DNA from: an uncultured Mycolicibacterium sp.
Lineage (GTDB): Bacteria; Actinomycetota; Actinomycetes; Mycobacteriales; Mycobacteriaceae
DNA length: 8,025 nucleotides
Reading direction: 5' to 3'
NCBI RefSeq assembly: GCF_937941905.1
Contig: NZ_CALDGS010000096.1
Coordinates: 1 to 8,025, forward strand
The position numbers were made by a program, and so were the translations under genes. Shown in pieces: positions 1 through 6,605 of the stretch; position 1 is the first letter of the stretch; each line of letters opens with the position of its first letter. Below the pieces are notes generated by a model. It worked only from the letters and a program-made list of their open reading frames with translations, did not search any database and was not told where the DNA came from.

Positions 1-57
1 GAACCTGCGACCTCTGGGTTATGAGCCCAGCGAGCTACCGAGCTGCTCCACCCCGCG
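1..57 (-). tRNA. Initiator tRNA-fMet (CAT), 3' end cut off by the window edge
   Basis: Read on the minus strand from position 57, the sequence folds as the first 57 nt of a tRNA. It shows a 7-nt acceptor strand CGCGGGG, a D stem GAGC/GCTC, an anticodon stem CTGGG/CCCAG around loop CTCATAA (anticodon CAT at 21-23), a short variable region, and the start of the T arm (GCAGG-TTC). Two traits mark it as the initiator rather than the elongator Met tRNA: the molecule starts with C1, which in initiators faces an unpaired A72, and the anticodon stem has three consecutive G:C pairs next to the loop. The rest of the T arm, the 3' acceptor strand and any CCA lie outside the window, so the C1:A72 mismatch cannot be confirmed. 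The sequence closely resembles bacterial fMet tRNAs as I remember them. It delivers formyl-methionine to start codons. Confidence 0.95.
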
Positions 58-69
58 TTGACGAGGACA

Positions 70-99
70 AGATTACCCAACACCTCCGCACAGTTCCAA
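70..99 (-). promoter_or_regulatory. Sigma70/SigA-like promoter of the initiator tRNA
   Basis: On the minus strand a -10 element TAATCT (70-75) is preceded by an 18-bp spacer and a -35 element TTGGAA (94-99, 4 of 6 matches to TTGACA). The -10 ends 12 bp before the tRNA 5' end at 57, so transcription would start a few bases upstream of the mature tRNA, a normal arrangement for a tRNA operon. This stretch is also clearly less GC-rich than its surroundings. That the tRNA has its own promoter is an inference from these elements. Confidence 0.6.
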
Positions 100-122
100 A
101 TCGCCTGGTAGAAGCCCTTTCA

Positions 123-162
123 CGACGCAGGGGGACGGTGCGGACACCGTCCCCCCGCGTCG
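123..162 (-). terminator. Long near-perfect hairpin downstream of the UPF0182 gene, probable terminator
   Basis: Positions 123-140 and 145-162 form an inverted repeat: 6 bp (CGACGC/GCGTCG), one A·C mismatch (129/156), then 11 bp (130-140 with 145-155), closed by a 4-nt loop CGGA (141-144). It starts 11 bp beyond the TAG stop of the UPF0182 gene and lies before the tRNA promoter, the right place to end minus-strand transcription. Neither side carries a U-tract, so it would be the U-less type often proposed for mycobacteria. It could act as a processing or mRNA-stabilising stem instead. Confidence 0.6.
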
Positions 163-173
163 TCTCCGCCGGG

Positions 174-3100
174 CTACTCGGCCCGGTCGAACTTGTCCAT
201 CGCGTCGCTCAGCCGCTGCAGCGCCGCACCGTACTCGGCGAAGTTGCCGCTGCGCTGGGCCTGGCGCACCGCCTCCATCGCCGCGTCCATCTCCTGCAGC
301 GCGGCCGCCTTGGCCGGCGAAAGCTGGACCGGCGCACCGGGATTGGCGGCGGCGGGCGGCGGGGTCTGCGGCCGGCCGTCGGCCGGCGGCGCCGCCGCGG
401 CCGGAACGCGGTTCTCGCCGCCGGGTTGCGCGGCCGGGGGCTGCGGCCCCTGCTGCGGCGCCGCCGGGGCGGGCCCGGTGGCGGTGGCGTCCGCACCGGG
501 GCCGAACAGCTCGGTCAGCGCATCCCGCACCGTCGGGCCGTAGCCGACCTTGTCGCCGTACATCATCGCCACCCGGATCAGGCGCGGGTAGGACGAGGCG
601 GCGTCACTGCTGCCCGGCGAGGCGTACACCGGCGCCACGTACAGCAACCCGCCCTGGGCCACCGGCAGCGTCAGCAGGTTGCCCCACCGGATCCGGTTCT
701 GGTTGTCCCGGCCGATCACACCGAGGTCCTGGCTGACCGCGGTGTCGGTGCTGATCGCGTTGAACGCCAGCTTCGGGCCGTTGACCTGGCCCGGGATGGT
801 CAGCACGGTGATCCTGCCGTAGGTGTCCGGGTCCGAGCTGGCGCTGATGTAGGCGGCCAGGAAGTCGCGCCGGAACCGGTTCATCGCGCTGGTCAGCTGG
901 AACGACGCCTCCGAGCCGTCCTCGGCGGTGAGGTCCTTGGCCACGATGTAGTACGGCGGCTGGTAGCTGCTGGCCGTCGGGTTCGGGTCCAGCGGCACGT
1001 CCCAGAAGTCCGACGTCGAGAAGAACGTCACCGGGTCGTCGACGTGGTACTTGGCCAGCAGTGCGCGCTGAACCTTGAACAGGTCCTCCGGGTAGCGCAG
1101 GTGCTCACGCAGCTCCGGGGTGATCTCGCTCTTGGGCTTGACGGTGCCGGGGAACACCTTCATCCACGCCTGCAGCACCGGGTCGGACTCGTCGTGCGCG
1201 TACAGCGTCACGGTGCCGTCGTAGGCGTCGACGGTGGCCTTGACCGAGTTGCGGATGTAGGACACCCGCTTGTCGGGCTGCAGCCGGTTGACCGCCACCT
1301 CGTTGGAGTCCACGGTCGCGTTCGACAGCGTGGTCAGCTCCGAGTACGGGTAGTTGTCCAGCGTGGTGTAGCCGTCGACGATCCACACGATCCGCTTGTT
1401 GACCACCGCCGGGTAGACCGTGGTGTCGGTGGTCAGCCAGGGCGCCACCGCCTCCACCCGCTCGGCCGGGTCGCGGTTGAACAGGATCTTGCTGTTCTCG
1501 CCGATCACGTTGGAGAACAGGAAGTTCCGCTCGGCGAACTTGGCGGCGAACACGGTGCGGTTGAACCAGTTGCCGATCGGCACCCCGCCCTTGCCGGTGT
1601 AGGTGTAGTTGCGGGTCTCGGTACTGGTCTCGAAGTCGTACTCGCGCGGCGCGCCGTTCTCGCCGACGATCGCGTAATCGGCTGCGGTGCTGGCGATCAC
1701 CGGACCGAAGTAGATGCGCGGCTGGTCCAGCTCGGCCGGGCCCTGGTTGATGATGCCGTCCGGGCCCACGGCGTTGACCAGGAACTCCGGATAGCCGCCG
1801 TTCTGGTTGGGGTCGTTGGCGATACCGCGCACGGTGTTGGCCGGCGAGGCGATGAACCCGTTGCCGTGGGTGTAGACGGTGTGCCGGTTGATCCAGTCGC
1901 GCTGGTTGTCGATGAGCCGGTCCGGGTTGAGCTCACGGGCGGCCACCACGTAGTCGCGCAACTGGCCGTCGGCGTCGCGGTACCGGTCGATGTTGAGGTG
2001 GTCCGGGAAGTAGTAGAAGTTCTTGCCCTGCTGGAACTGGGTGAACGCCGGGCTGACGATGGTCGGGTCGAGCACCCGGATGTTGGAGGTGGTGGCCCGG
2101 TCGGCGGCCACCTGCTGGGCGGTGGCCGGGGCGTTGCCCGGGTAGCTGCGGTAGGTCACCACGTCGTCGGTCAGCCCGTAGGCGTGCCGGGTGGCGGCGA
2201 TGCTGCGCGCGATGTATTCGCTCTCCTTCTGCGCCGCATTGGGTTTGACGCTGATCTGCTCGACGACCAGCGGCCAGCCCGCACCCACGATCAGCGAGCT
2301 GAGCAGCAGCAGCACCAGGCCGATGGCCGGGATGCGCAGGTCGCGCAGCACGATCGCGGAGAACACCGCCACCGCGCAGATCAGCGCGATGGCCAGCAGG
2401 ATCAGCTTGGCCGGCAGCACCGCGTTGATGTCGGTGTAGCCGGCACCGGTGAACGGCTTGCCGCCGCGGGTGTGCGACAGCAGCTCGTAGCGGTCCAGCC
2501 AGTAGGCCGCCGCCTTGAGCAGCACCGCCACCCCGACCAGGGTGATCAGCTGGATGCGCGCCGCGCGCGACAGCGCCCCGGTGCGGCCGGCCAGCCGGAT
2601 GCCGCCGAACAGGTAGTGGGTGACCAGGTTGGCGGCCAGCGCCAGGAACACCGCCGCGAACAGGTAGCTCAGCACCAGCCGGTAGAACGGCAGGTCGAAG
2701 GCGTAGAACCCGAGGTCCTTGCCGAACTGCGGGTCGGCGATCCCGAAATCGCCGCCGTGCAGGAACATCTGGATGCGCGGCCAGTAGCTCTGGGCGACCA
2801 CGCCGGCCAGCAGCCCGATGAACACCGGGATACCGACGCCGAACAGCCGCAGCCGCGTCATCACCGCCATCCGGTACCGGGCGACCGGGTCGTTGGGGCC
2901 GTTGGCCGGTACGAACACCGGCCGGCTGCGGTAGGCCAGGGCCAGCCCGGCGAACACGATCGCGCCGATGAACACCGCCGCGACGACGAACACCACCAGC
3001 CGGGTCAGCAGCACCGTGGTGAACACCGACCGGTAGCCCAGTTCGCCGAACCACAGCCAGTTCACGTAGGCGTCGATCAGCCGGGGACCGAGCAGCAGCA

Positions 3101-3185
3101 ACACCACCGCGATCACCGAGACGGCGATCAGCACGCGACTCCGTCCGGTCAGCTTCGGCACTCCAGCCGTAGGCCGCATTCCCAC
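174..3185 (-). CDS. UPF0182 family large membrane protein (Rv3193c-like)
   Basis: The product is 1003 residues. Seven hydrophobic helices fill the N-terminal third (about residues 17-36, 60-84, 114-133, 168-190, 211-229, 259-280 and 285-306). A large soluble region follows (about 307-894), then a Pro/Ala/Gln-rich low-complexity linker (895-955) and a charged helical tail (956-1003) ending in FDRAE. Length and architecture fit UPF0182, whose biochemical role I do not know to be established. The GTG start at 3185 is preferred because GGAG sits 7 nt upstream (3193-3196); an ATG two codons later (3179) is the alternative. The gene lies 54 bp downstream of the PDZ/Lon-like protease gene on the same strand, so the two may be co-transcribed, with the soluble domain probably outside the membrane near that protease. 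A strong hairpin follows the stop. The family call is confident; any function is open. Confidence 0.95.
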   Translation of the reverse strand: MGMRPTAGVPKLTGRSRVLIAVSVIAVVLLLLGPRLIDAYVNWLWFGELGYRSVFTTVLLTRLVVFVVAAVFIGAIVFAGLALAYRSRPVFVPANGPNDPVARYRMAVMTRLRLFGVGIPVFIGLLAGVVAQSYWPRIQMFLHGGDFGIADPQFGKDLGFYAFDLPFYRLVLSYLFAAVFLALAANLVTHYLFGGIRLAGRTGALSRAARIQLITLVGVAVLLKAAAYWLDRYELLSHTRGGKPFTGAGYTDINAVLPAKLILLAIALICAVAVFSAIVLRDLRIPAIGLVLLLLSSLIVGAGWPLVVEQISVKPNAAQKESEYIARSIAATRHAYGLTDDVVTYRSYPGNAPATAQQVAADRATTSNIRVLDPTIVSPAFTQFQQGKNFYYFPDHLNIDRYRDADGQLRDYVVAARELNPDRLIDNQRDWINRHTVYTHGNGFIASPANTVRGIANDPNQNGGYPEFLVNAVGPDGIINQGPAELDQPRIYFGPVIASTAADYAIVGENGAPREYDFETSTETRNYTYTGKGGVPIGNWFNRTVFAAKFAERNFLFSNVIGENSKILFNRDPAERVEAVAPWLTTDTTVYPAVVNKRIVWIVDGYTTLDNYPYSELTTLSNATVDSNEVAVNRLQPDKRVSYIRNSVKATVDAYDGTVTLYAHDESDPVLQAWMKVFPGTVKPKSEITPELREHLRYPEDLFKVQRALLAKYHVDDPVTFFSTSDFWDVPLDPNPTASSYQPPYYIVAKDLTAEDGSEASFQLTSAMNRFRRDFLAAYISASSDPDTYGRITVLTIPGQVNGPKLAFNAISTDTAVSQDLGVIGRDNQNRIRWGNLLTLPVAQGGLLYVAPVYASPGSSDAASSYPRLIRVAMMYGDKVGYGPTVRDALTELFGPGADATATGPAPAAPQQGPQPPAAQPGGENRVPAAAAPPADGRPQTPPPAAANPGAPVQLSPAKAAALQEMDAAMEAVRQAQRSGNFAEYGAALQRLSDAMDKFDRAE

Positions 3186-3192
3186 TCGTCCA

Positions 3193-3196
3193 CTCC
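3193..3196 (-). promoter_or_regulatory. Shine-Dalgarno GGAG for the UPF0182 gene
   Basis: GGAG on the minus strand, separated by 7 nt from the GTG at 3185 and by 13 nt from the ATG at 3179. The spacing favours the GTG start. Confidence 0.5.
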
Positions 3197-3239
3197 AGTC
3201 GTCAGGGCGGGCAGATCGTGATTGTCACAACTCTACGCA

Positions 3240-4262
3240 TCAGCAGCGCGGCGGTTCGCCGCCGGCGGAGATGGTCTCCAGCGCCTCGATCGCCCCCTCG
3301 AGCGTCTCGACCTTGACCAGCTCCATGCCGTCCCTGCGCGCCGAGACGGCCTCGGCGCAGTTGTCGGCGGGCACCAGGAAGACCTCCGCCCCGGCCTCCT
3401 TGGCGGCCAGCATCTTGTGGGTCACCCCGCCGATCGAGCCGACCTGCCCGTCGCCGGTGATGGTGCCGGTGCCGGCGACGAACCGGCCGCCGTTGAGCGC
3501 ACCGGTGGTGAGCTTGTCGACCACCGCGAGGCTGAACATCAGCCCGGCCGAGGGACCGCCGACGTTGGCCAGGTTGAAGGTGACCTCGAACGGGGCCCAG
3601 GGCGCGTCGAGCACCGCGATGCCCAGATAGCCGTGCTCGCGGTCCGGGTGCTCGCCCAGCGTGATGGTCGCCGTGCCCACCGAGCCGCCCTTGCGCCGGT
3701 AGTCGATGACCACCTCGTCGCCCGGCCTGGTCTGCTTGAGCACCTCCTGGAACGCGTCGAGATCGGCCACCGGCCTGCCGTTGACCGCGTCGATGGCGTC
3801 GCCGGCCCGCAGCTTGCCAGCCGACGGGCCGGGGTCGTTGACCTCCTCGACGGTCACCGCCATCGGGTAGTCCAGGTAGGCCAGCGCGGCGTACTCGGCG
3901 GCCCGCTCGGAGTTCTTGAAGTCGGCGGTGTTGGCCTGCTCGATCTCGTCCTTGGACTTGTCCGGCGGATAGACCAGGTCACGCGGGACCAGCTGCTCAC
4001 GGCCGGACAGCCACAGCGCGAGCGCCTGGCCGAGGGTGAGCCCGTCACGCTGCGAGACGGTGGTCATGTTCAGGTGTCCCTCGGTGGGGTGCACCTCGGT
4101 GCCCTCGATGTCCACCACCGGCTTGCCGTCGACCTCGCCGAGGGTGTCGAAGGTGGGCCCGGGGCCCAGCGAGACGTACGGCACCGTCACCGCCGACATC
4201 AGCACCCCGAACGCGACGATCGGGATCAGGGCGACCAGCAGCGTCAGAATCCGCCTGTTCAC
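3240..4262 (-). CDS. Membrane-anchored PDZ / Lon-like (S16) serine protease, YlbL type (Rv3194c-like)
   Basis: The product is 340 residues. Residues about 5-26 form one N-terminal membrane anchor, so the rest is expected outside the membrane. A PDZ domain covers about 135-205 (PGPSAGKLRAGDAI followed by VNGRPV). A C-terminal Lon-type protease domain covers about 210-330, with the nucleophile in GGPSAG (Ser238) and the general-base lysine in GGVTHK (Lys283). Both dyad residues are present, so the protein is predicted active. It lacks the AAA+ module of cytosolic Lon. In Bacillus subtilis the related YlbL helps remove a cell-division inhibitor during recovery from the DNA-damage checkpoint; the substrate here is unknown. 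The open frame runs on upstream to 5561, but only as a shadow of the divergent gene. The GTG at 4262 is chosen because it directly precedes the anchor (VNRRILTLL) and sits 7 bp after a -10-like hexamer. The gene diverges from the zincin-like gene. Confidence 0.92.
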   Translation of the reverse strand: MNRRILTLLVALIPIVAFGVLMSAVTVPYVSLGPGPTFDTLGEVDGKPVVDIEGTEVHPTEGHLNMTTVSQRDGLTLGQALALWLSGREQLVPRDLVYPPDKSKDEIEQANTADFKNSERAAEYAALAYLDYPMAVTVEEVNDPGPSAGKLRAGDAIDAVNGRPVADLDAFQEVLKQTRPGDEVVIDYRRKGGSVGTATITLGEHPDREHGYLGIAVLDAPWAPFEVTFNLANVGGPSAGLMFSLAVVDKLTTGALNGGRFVAGTGTITGDGQVGSIGGVTHKMLAAKEAGAEVFLVPADNCAEAVSARRDGMELVKVETLEGAIEALETISAGGEPPRC

Positions 4263-4269
4263 GCCGCCA

Positions 4270-4275
4270 ACAGTA
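4270..4275 (-). promoter_or_regulatory. -10 hexamer TACTGT, suggesting leaderless transcription of the PDZ/Lon-like gene
   Basis: TACTGT fits TANNNT and ends 7 bp before the GTG start at 4262, so transcription is expected to begin at or next to the start codon. No convincing Shine-Dalgarno is seen (only GGCGGC directly before GTG). The -35 region is a poor match to TTGACA. Leaderless mRNAs are common in mycobacteria; its use here is inferred. Confidence 0.5.
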
Positions 4276-4330
4276 AATGGGGTTCGCTCTCGGCATGACC
4301 GGCGGATCCGCACCGGCTCGGATCGATGAG

Positions 4331-4336
4331 TACGGT
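4331..4336 (+). promoter_or_regulatory. -10 hexamer TACGGT, suggesting leaderless transcription of the zincin-like gene
   Basis: TACGGT fits TANNNT and ends 7 bp before the ATG at 4344. The only purine-rich tract, GAGGG (4338-4342), is one base from the ATG, too close to serve as a normal ribosome binding site. This spacing also argues against the in-frame ATG at 4326, which would lie upstream of the transcript start. Confidence 0.5.
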
Positions 4337-4343
4337 TGAGGGT

Positions 4344-5693
4344 ATGGCTGACCTGCCCTTCGGCTTCTCCGCCGGAGACGACCCCGACCGCGACAAGCGC
4401 GACAAGGACCAGGACCGCCCGGGCGCCGGGCCGGACCCGTTCGGCATCGGCTTCGGCGCCGCCGGCGCCTTCGACATGCGTGACCTCGGGCAGATCTTCT
4501 CCAAGCTGGGCGAGATGTTCAGCGGCGCGGGCTCGGCGATGGCCGGCGGCAAGGCGTCCGGCCCGGTCAACTACGAACTGGCCCGGCGGCTGGCGGCCAG
4601 CTCGATCGGCTTCGTCGCGCCGATCCCGGAGCAGACCGCCGCGGCGGTGGCCGATGCGGTGCGGCTGGCCGAGACCTGGCTGGACGGGGTGACCCCGCTG
4701 CCGGCCGGCGCCACCCGCACCGAGGCCTGGACCCCCGCCGACTGGCTGGACCACACGCTGGCGACCTGGAAGCGGCTGTGCGACCCGGTGGCCGAGCAGG
4801 TCTCGGCGGTGTGGGTGGCCGCGCTGCCCGAGGAGGCCCGGCCGATGGCCGGTCCACTGGTCGCGATGATGACCCAGATGGGCGGCATGGCGTTCGGCTC
4901 CCAGCTCGGGCAGGCACTGGGCACGCTGTCGCGCGAGGTGCTCACCTCCACCGACATCGGCCTGCCGCTCGGCCCGAAGGGCGTGGCCGCGCTGTTGCCC
5001 GGCGCCATCGAGGAGCTGTCCAAGGGCCTCGAGCAGCCGCGCGCGGAGGTGCTGACCTTCCTGGCCGCCCGCGAGGCGGCCCACCACCGGCTGTTCAGCC
5101 ACGTGCCGTGGCTGTCGAGCCAGTTGCTCAACGCGGTGGAGGCGTTCGCCCGCGGGATGAAGGTCGACATGAGCGGGATCGAGGAGTTCGCCCGCGCCTT
5201 CGACCCGGCGTCGCTGTCCGACCCGAGCGCGCTGGAGGAACTGCTCAACCAGGGCATCTTCGAGCCCAAGGCCACCCCCGAGCAGGTCGCCGCGCTGGAG
5301 CGGCTGGAGACGCTGCTGGCGCTGATCGAGGGCTGGGTGCAGACCGTGGTCACCGATGCGCTGGGCGACCGGATCCCCGGCACGGCGGCGCTGTCGGAGA
5401 TGCTGCGCCGGCGCCGCGCCACCGGCGGGCCGGCCGAGCAGACCTTCGCCACCCTGGTCGGCCTGGAACTGCGGCCGCGCAAGATGCGCGAGGCCGCCGA
5501 CCTGTGGCGCCGACTGACCGACGCGGTCGGTGCGGACGCCCGTGACGGGGTGTGGCAGCACCCCGACCTGCTGCCGTCGGCGTCCGACCTCGACGAGCCG
5601 GCCGGCTTCATCGACCGGGTGATCGGCGGCGACACCAGCGGCATCGACCAGGCCATTGCCGACCTGGAGAAGGGCCTGGACCCGGACGCCTGA
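4344..5693 (+). CDS. Zincin-like (DUF2342 / Zincin_2) putative hydrolase with degenerate HExxH (Rv3195-like)
   Basis: The product is 449 residues. It opens MADLPFGFSAGDD, followed by a charged Asp/Lys/Arg stretch (12-25) and a Gly/Ala/Phe/Met-rich segment (31-70); the rest is mostly helical. It resembles the actinobacterial putative-hydrolase branch of the DUF2342 zincin-like family, whose sister branch is annotated as associated with coenzyme F420 biosynthesis. The site where zincins carry HExxH reads REAAH (243-247), followed by HRLFSHVPWL, so the first metal-ligand histidine is Arg. A later LIEGW (327-331) aligns, from memory, with the LLEGH segment of active relatives, leaving Glu329 but a Trp where a His would be. 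Peptidase activity is therefore doubtful, and the name rests on fold relationship only. No signal peptide or membrane segment is seen, so it is probably cytoplasmic. The ATG at 4344 is favoured over 4326 by promoter spacing. It is divergent from the protease gene. Confidence 0.88.
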   Translation: MADLPFGFSAGDDPDRDKRDKDQDRPGAGPDPFGIGFGAAGAFDMRDLGQIFSKLGEMFSGAGSAMAGGKASGPVNYELARRLAASSIGFVAPIPEQTAAAVADAVRLAETWLDGVTPLPAGATRTEAWTPADWLDHTLATWKRLCDPVAEQVSAVWVAALPEEARPMAGPLVAMMTQMGGMAFGSQLGQALGTLSREVLTSTDIGLPLGPKGVAALLPGAIEELSKGLEQPRAEVLTFLAAREAAHHRLFSHVPWLSSQLLNAVEAFARGMKVDMSGIEEFARAFDPASLSDPSALEELLNQGIFEPKATPEQVAALERLETLLALIEGWVQTVVTDALGDRIPGTAALSEMLRRRRATGGPAEQTFATLVGLELRPRKMREAADLWRRLTDAVGADARDGVWQHPDLLPSASDLDEPAGFIDRVIGGDTSGIDQAIADLEKGLDPDA

Positions 5694-5696
5694 GCC

Positions 5697-5713
5697 GGGC
5701 CGCCGGCCGGCCC
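5697..5713 (+). terminator. Short GC hairpin after the zincin-like gene
   Basis: GGGCCG (5697-5702) pairs with CGGCCC (5708-5713) around a 5-nt loop, starting 3 nt after the TGA. It has no U-tract. With a 6-bp stem in very GC-rich DNA this could be chance, so it is a weak terminator or attenuator candidate. Confidence 0.25.
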
Positions 5714-5714
5714 C

Positions 5715-5723
5715 TGTGGATAA
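5715..5723 (-). promoter_or_regulatory. Perfect DnaA-box 9-mer (TTATCCACA on the minus strand)
   Basis: TGTGGATAA on the plus strand is the exact reverse complement of the classical DnaA box TTATCCACA. It lies in the 79-bp gap between the zincin-like and RRE/E1-like genes, 49 bp before the latter's start. It stands alone: I saw no cluster of boxes or AT-rich unwinding element, so it is not an origin. It could be an isolated DnaA binding site affecting the downstream gene, or chance. Confidence 0.4.
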
Positions 5724-5772
5724 CCCCCGGTTGCCGCCCGGTGGGGTGCGCCGGCCGTGTCAGGGTCGGTGC

Positions 5773-6603
5773 ATGGGCCGACGCACCGGGCACGCCGCCA
5801 CGCCGCTGCGCCTCGACCCGGCGCTGCCGGTGCTGCTGCGGCCGGACGGGCGGGTACAGCTCGGTTGGCGCCCCGGCCGGGCCGTGCTGATCGACCCGCC
5901 GGCCGGGCTGACCGCCGCCGCGCTGGCCGGCTTGCTGCGCGGCCTGCAGGCCGGCGGCACCCTGGCCGAGCTGCGCACCGAAGCCGTCCGCCGCGGCGCC
6001 GATCCCGACGACCTCGCCGCGCTGTTCGATGCGCTCACCGGGGCCGGTCTGCTGGGCGGCGGCACCGCCCGGCCGGGGTATCCGGCGTGCGTGCGGGTGC
6101 ACGGCCGCGGCCCGCTGGCGGAGTTGATCACCGGCGCGCTGGGCCGGTCGGGGGCGCGGGTGCAGCACACCGTCGCCGGCCACGCCACCGGCGGCCCCGG
6201 TCTCGATCTGGTGGTGCTGGCCGACACGCTGGTGGCCGACCCGAGGGTGGTCCGCGAGCTGCACGCCGCCGGGGTGCCGCACCTGCCGGTGCGGGTGCGC
6301 GACGGCACCGGGCTGGTCGGCCCGCTGGTGCTCCCCGGCACCACCAGCTGCCTGCGCTGTGCGGACCTGCACCGCACCGACCGCGACCCGGCCTGGCCGG
6401 CGCTGGCCGCCCAGCTGCTCGGCACCGTCGGCACCGCCGACCGGGCCACGCTGCTGGGCACCGCCGCGCTGGCGCTGCGGGAGATCGAGCGGGTGCTGTC
6501 CGGGGTGGCGCCGCCGACGCTGGACACCACGCTGGAGTTCGACGTCGACCGGCACTCCATCACCGCGCGGCGCTGGTCGCGCCACCCGCGCTGCGATTGT
6601 TGA
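5773..6603 (+). CDS. RRE/E1-like protein of the TOMM (RiPP) cyclodehydratase-partner type, orphan (Rv3196-like)
   Basis: The product is 276 residues. Residues about 14-95 look like a PqqD-type RiPP recognition element: short strands with a DGRVQLGW turn and DPP, then helices with GGTLAEL and LFDALTGAGLL. Residues about 105-190 resemble a reduced E1/ThiF Rossmann core (VRVHGRGPLAELITGALG, then LDLVVLAD). A zinc-type cysteine set follows: CLRC (Cys193, Cys196) and a terminal RCDC (Cys274, Cys276), with DPAWPALAAQL (205-215) between. This pattern matches the cyclodehydratase / TOMM leader-peptide-binding proteins that present a RiPP precursor to a YcaO enzyme. No YcaO, precursor or transporter gene is in the window, and the core is too short for a full adenylating E1, so a binding or adaptor role is more likely than catalysis. 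The ATG at 5773 has AGGG (5762-5765) 7 nt upstream; the frame is open further upstream, but that part overlaps the preceding gene and lacks family-like sequence. The substrate is unknown. Confidence 0.82.
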   Translation: MGRRTGHAATPLRLDPALPVLLRPDGRVQLGWRPGRAVLIDPPAGLTAAALAGLLRGLQAGGTLAELRTEAVRRGADPDDLAALFDALTGAGLLGGGTARPGYPACVRVHGRGPLAELITGALGRSGARVQHTVAGHATGGPGLDLVVLADTLVADPRVVRELHAAGVPHLPVRVRDGTGLVGPLVLPGTTSCLRCADLHRTDRDPAWPALAAQLLGTVGTADRATLLGTAALALREIERVLSGVAPPTLDTTLEFDVDRHSITARRWSRHPRCDC

Positions 6604-6605
6604 CA
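6600..6605 (+). promoter_or_regulatory. Perfect -35 hexamer TTGACA without a clear -10
   Basis: TTGACA overlaps the stop codon of the RRE/E1-like gene and lies 55 bp before the GTG of the kinase-like gene. At spacers of 16-18 bp the downstream hexamers (CGTGTC, GTGTCC, TGTCCG) are poor -10 sequences. If functional it would need an activator or another spacing; the M. tuberculosis orthologue of the next gene is reported in the WhiB7 response, and WhiB7 acts next to a -35 element. The bases just upstream are not clearly AT-rich, which weakens that reading. Confidence 0.25.

Noticed and set aside
21..3221. A 1066-codon open frame on the plus strand opposite the UPF0182 gene
   Set aside because: Its product is Arg/Val/His/Gly/Gln-rich with no recognisable domain. 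It is an antisense frame opened by GC-biased codons of the real gene, and it starts inside the tRNA.
3208..3230. GTGACAATCAC partial dyad and TAGAGT hexamer (minus strand) between the protease and UPF0182 genes, as a possible promoter or operator
   Set aside because: The arms are only 4 bp, there is no good -35, and a Shine-Dalgarno with co-directional genes makes read-through sufficient. The evidence is too weak for a feature.
3222..4298. A 358-codon plus-strand open frame opposite the PDZ/Lon-like gene
   Set aside because: It is antisense to a gene with intact PDZ and Ser-Lys protease motifs, and the product resembles no family.
4263..5561. Upstream extension of the PDZ/Lon-like frame on the minus strand
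   Set aside because: The frame stays open opposite the zincin-like gene, but the sequence is low-complexity shadow. The family-like protein begins at the membrane anchor after the GTG at 4262.
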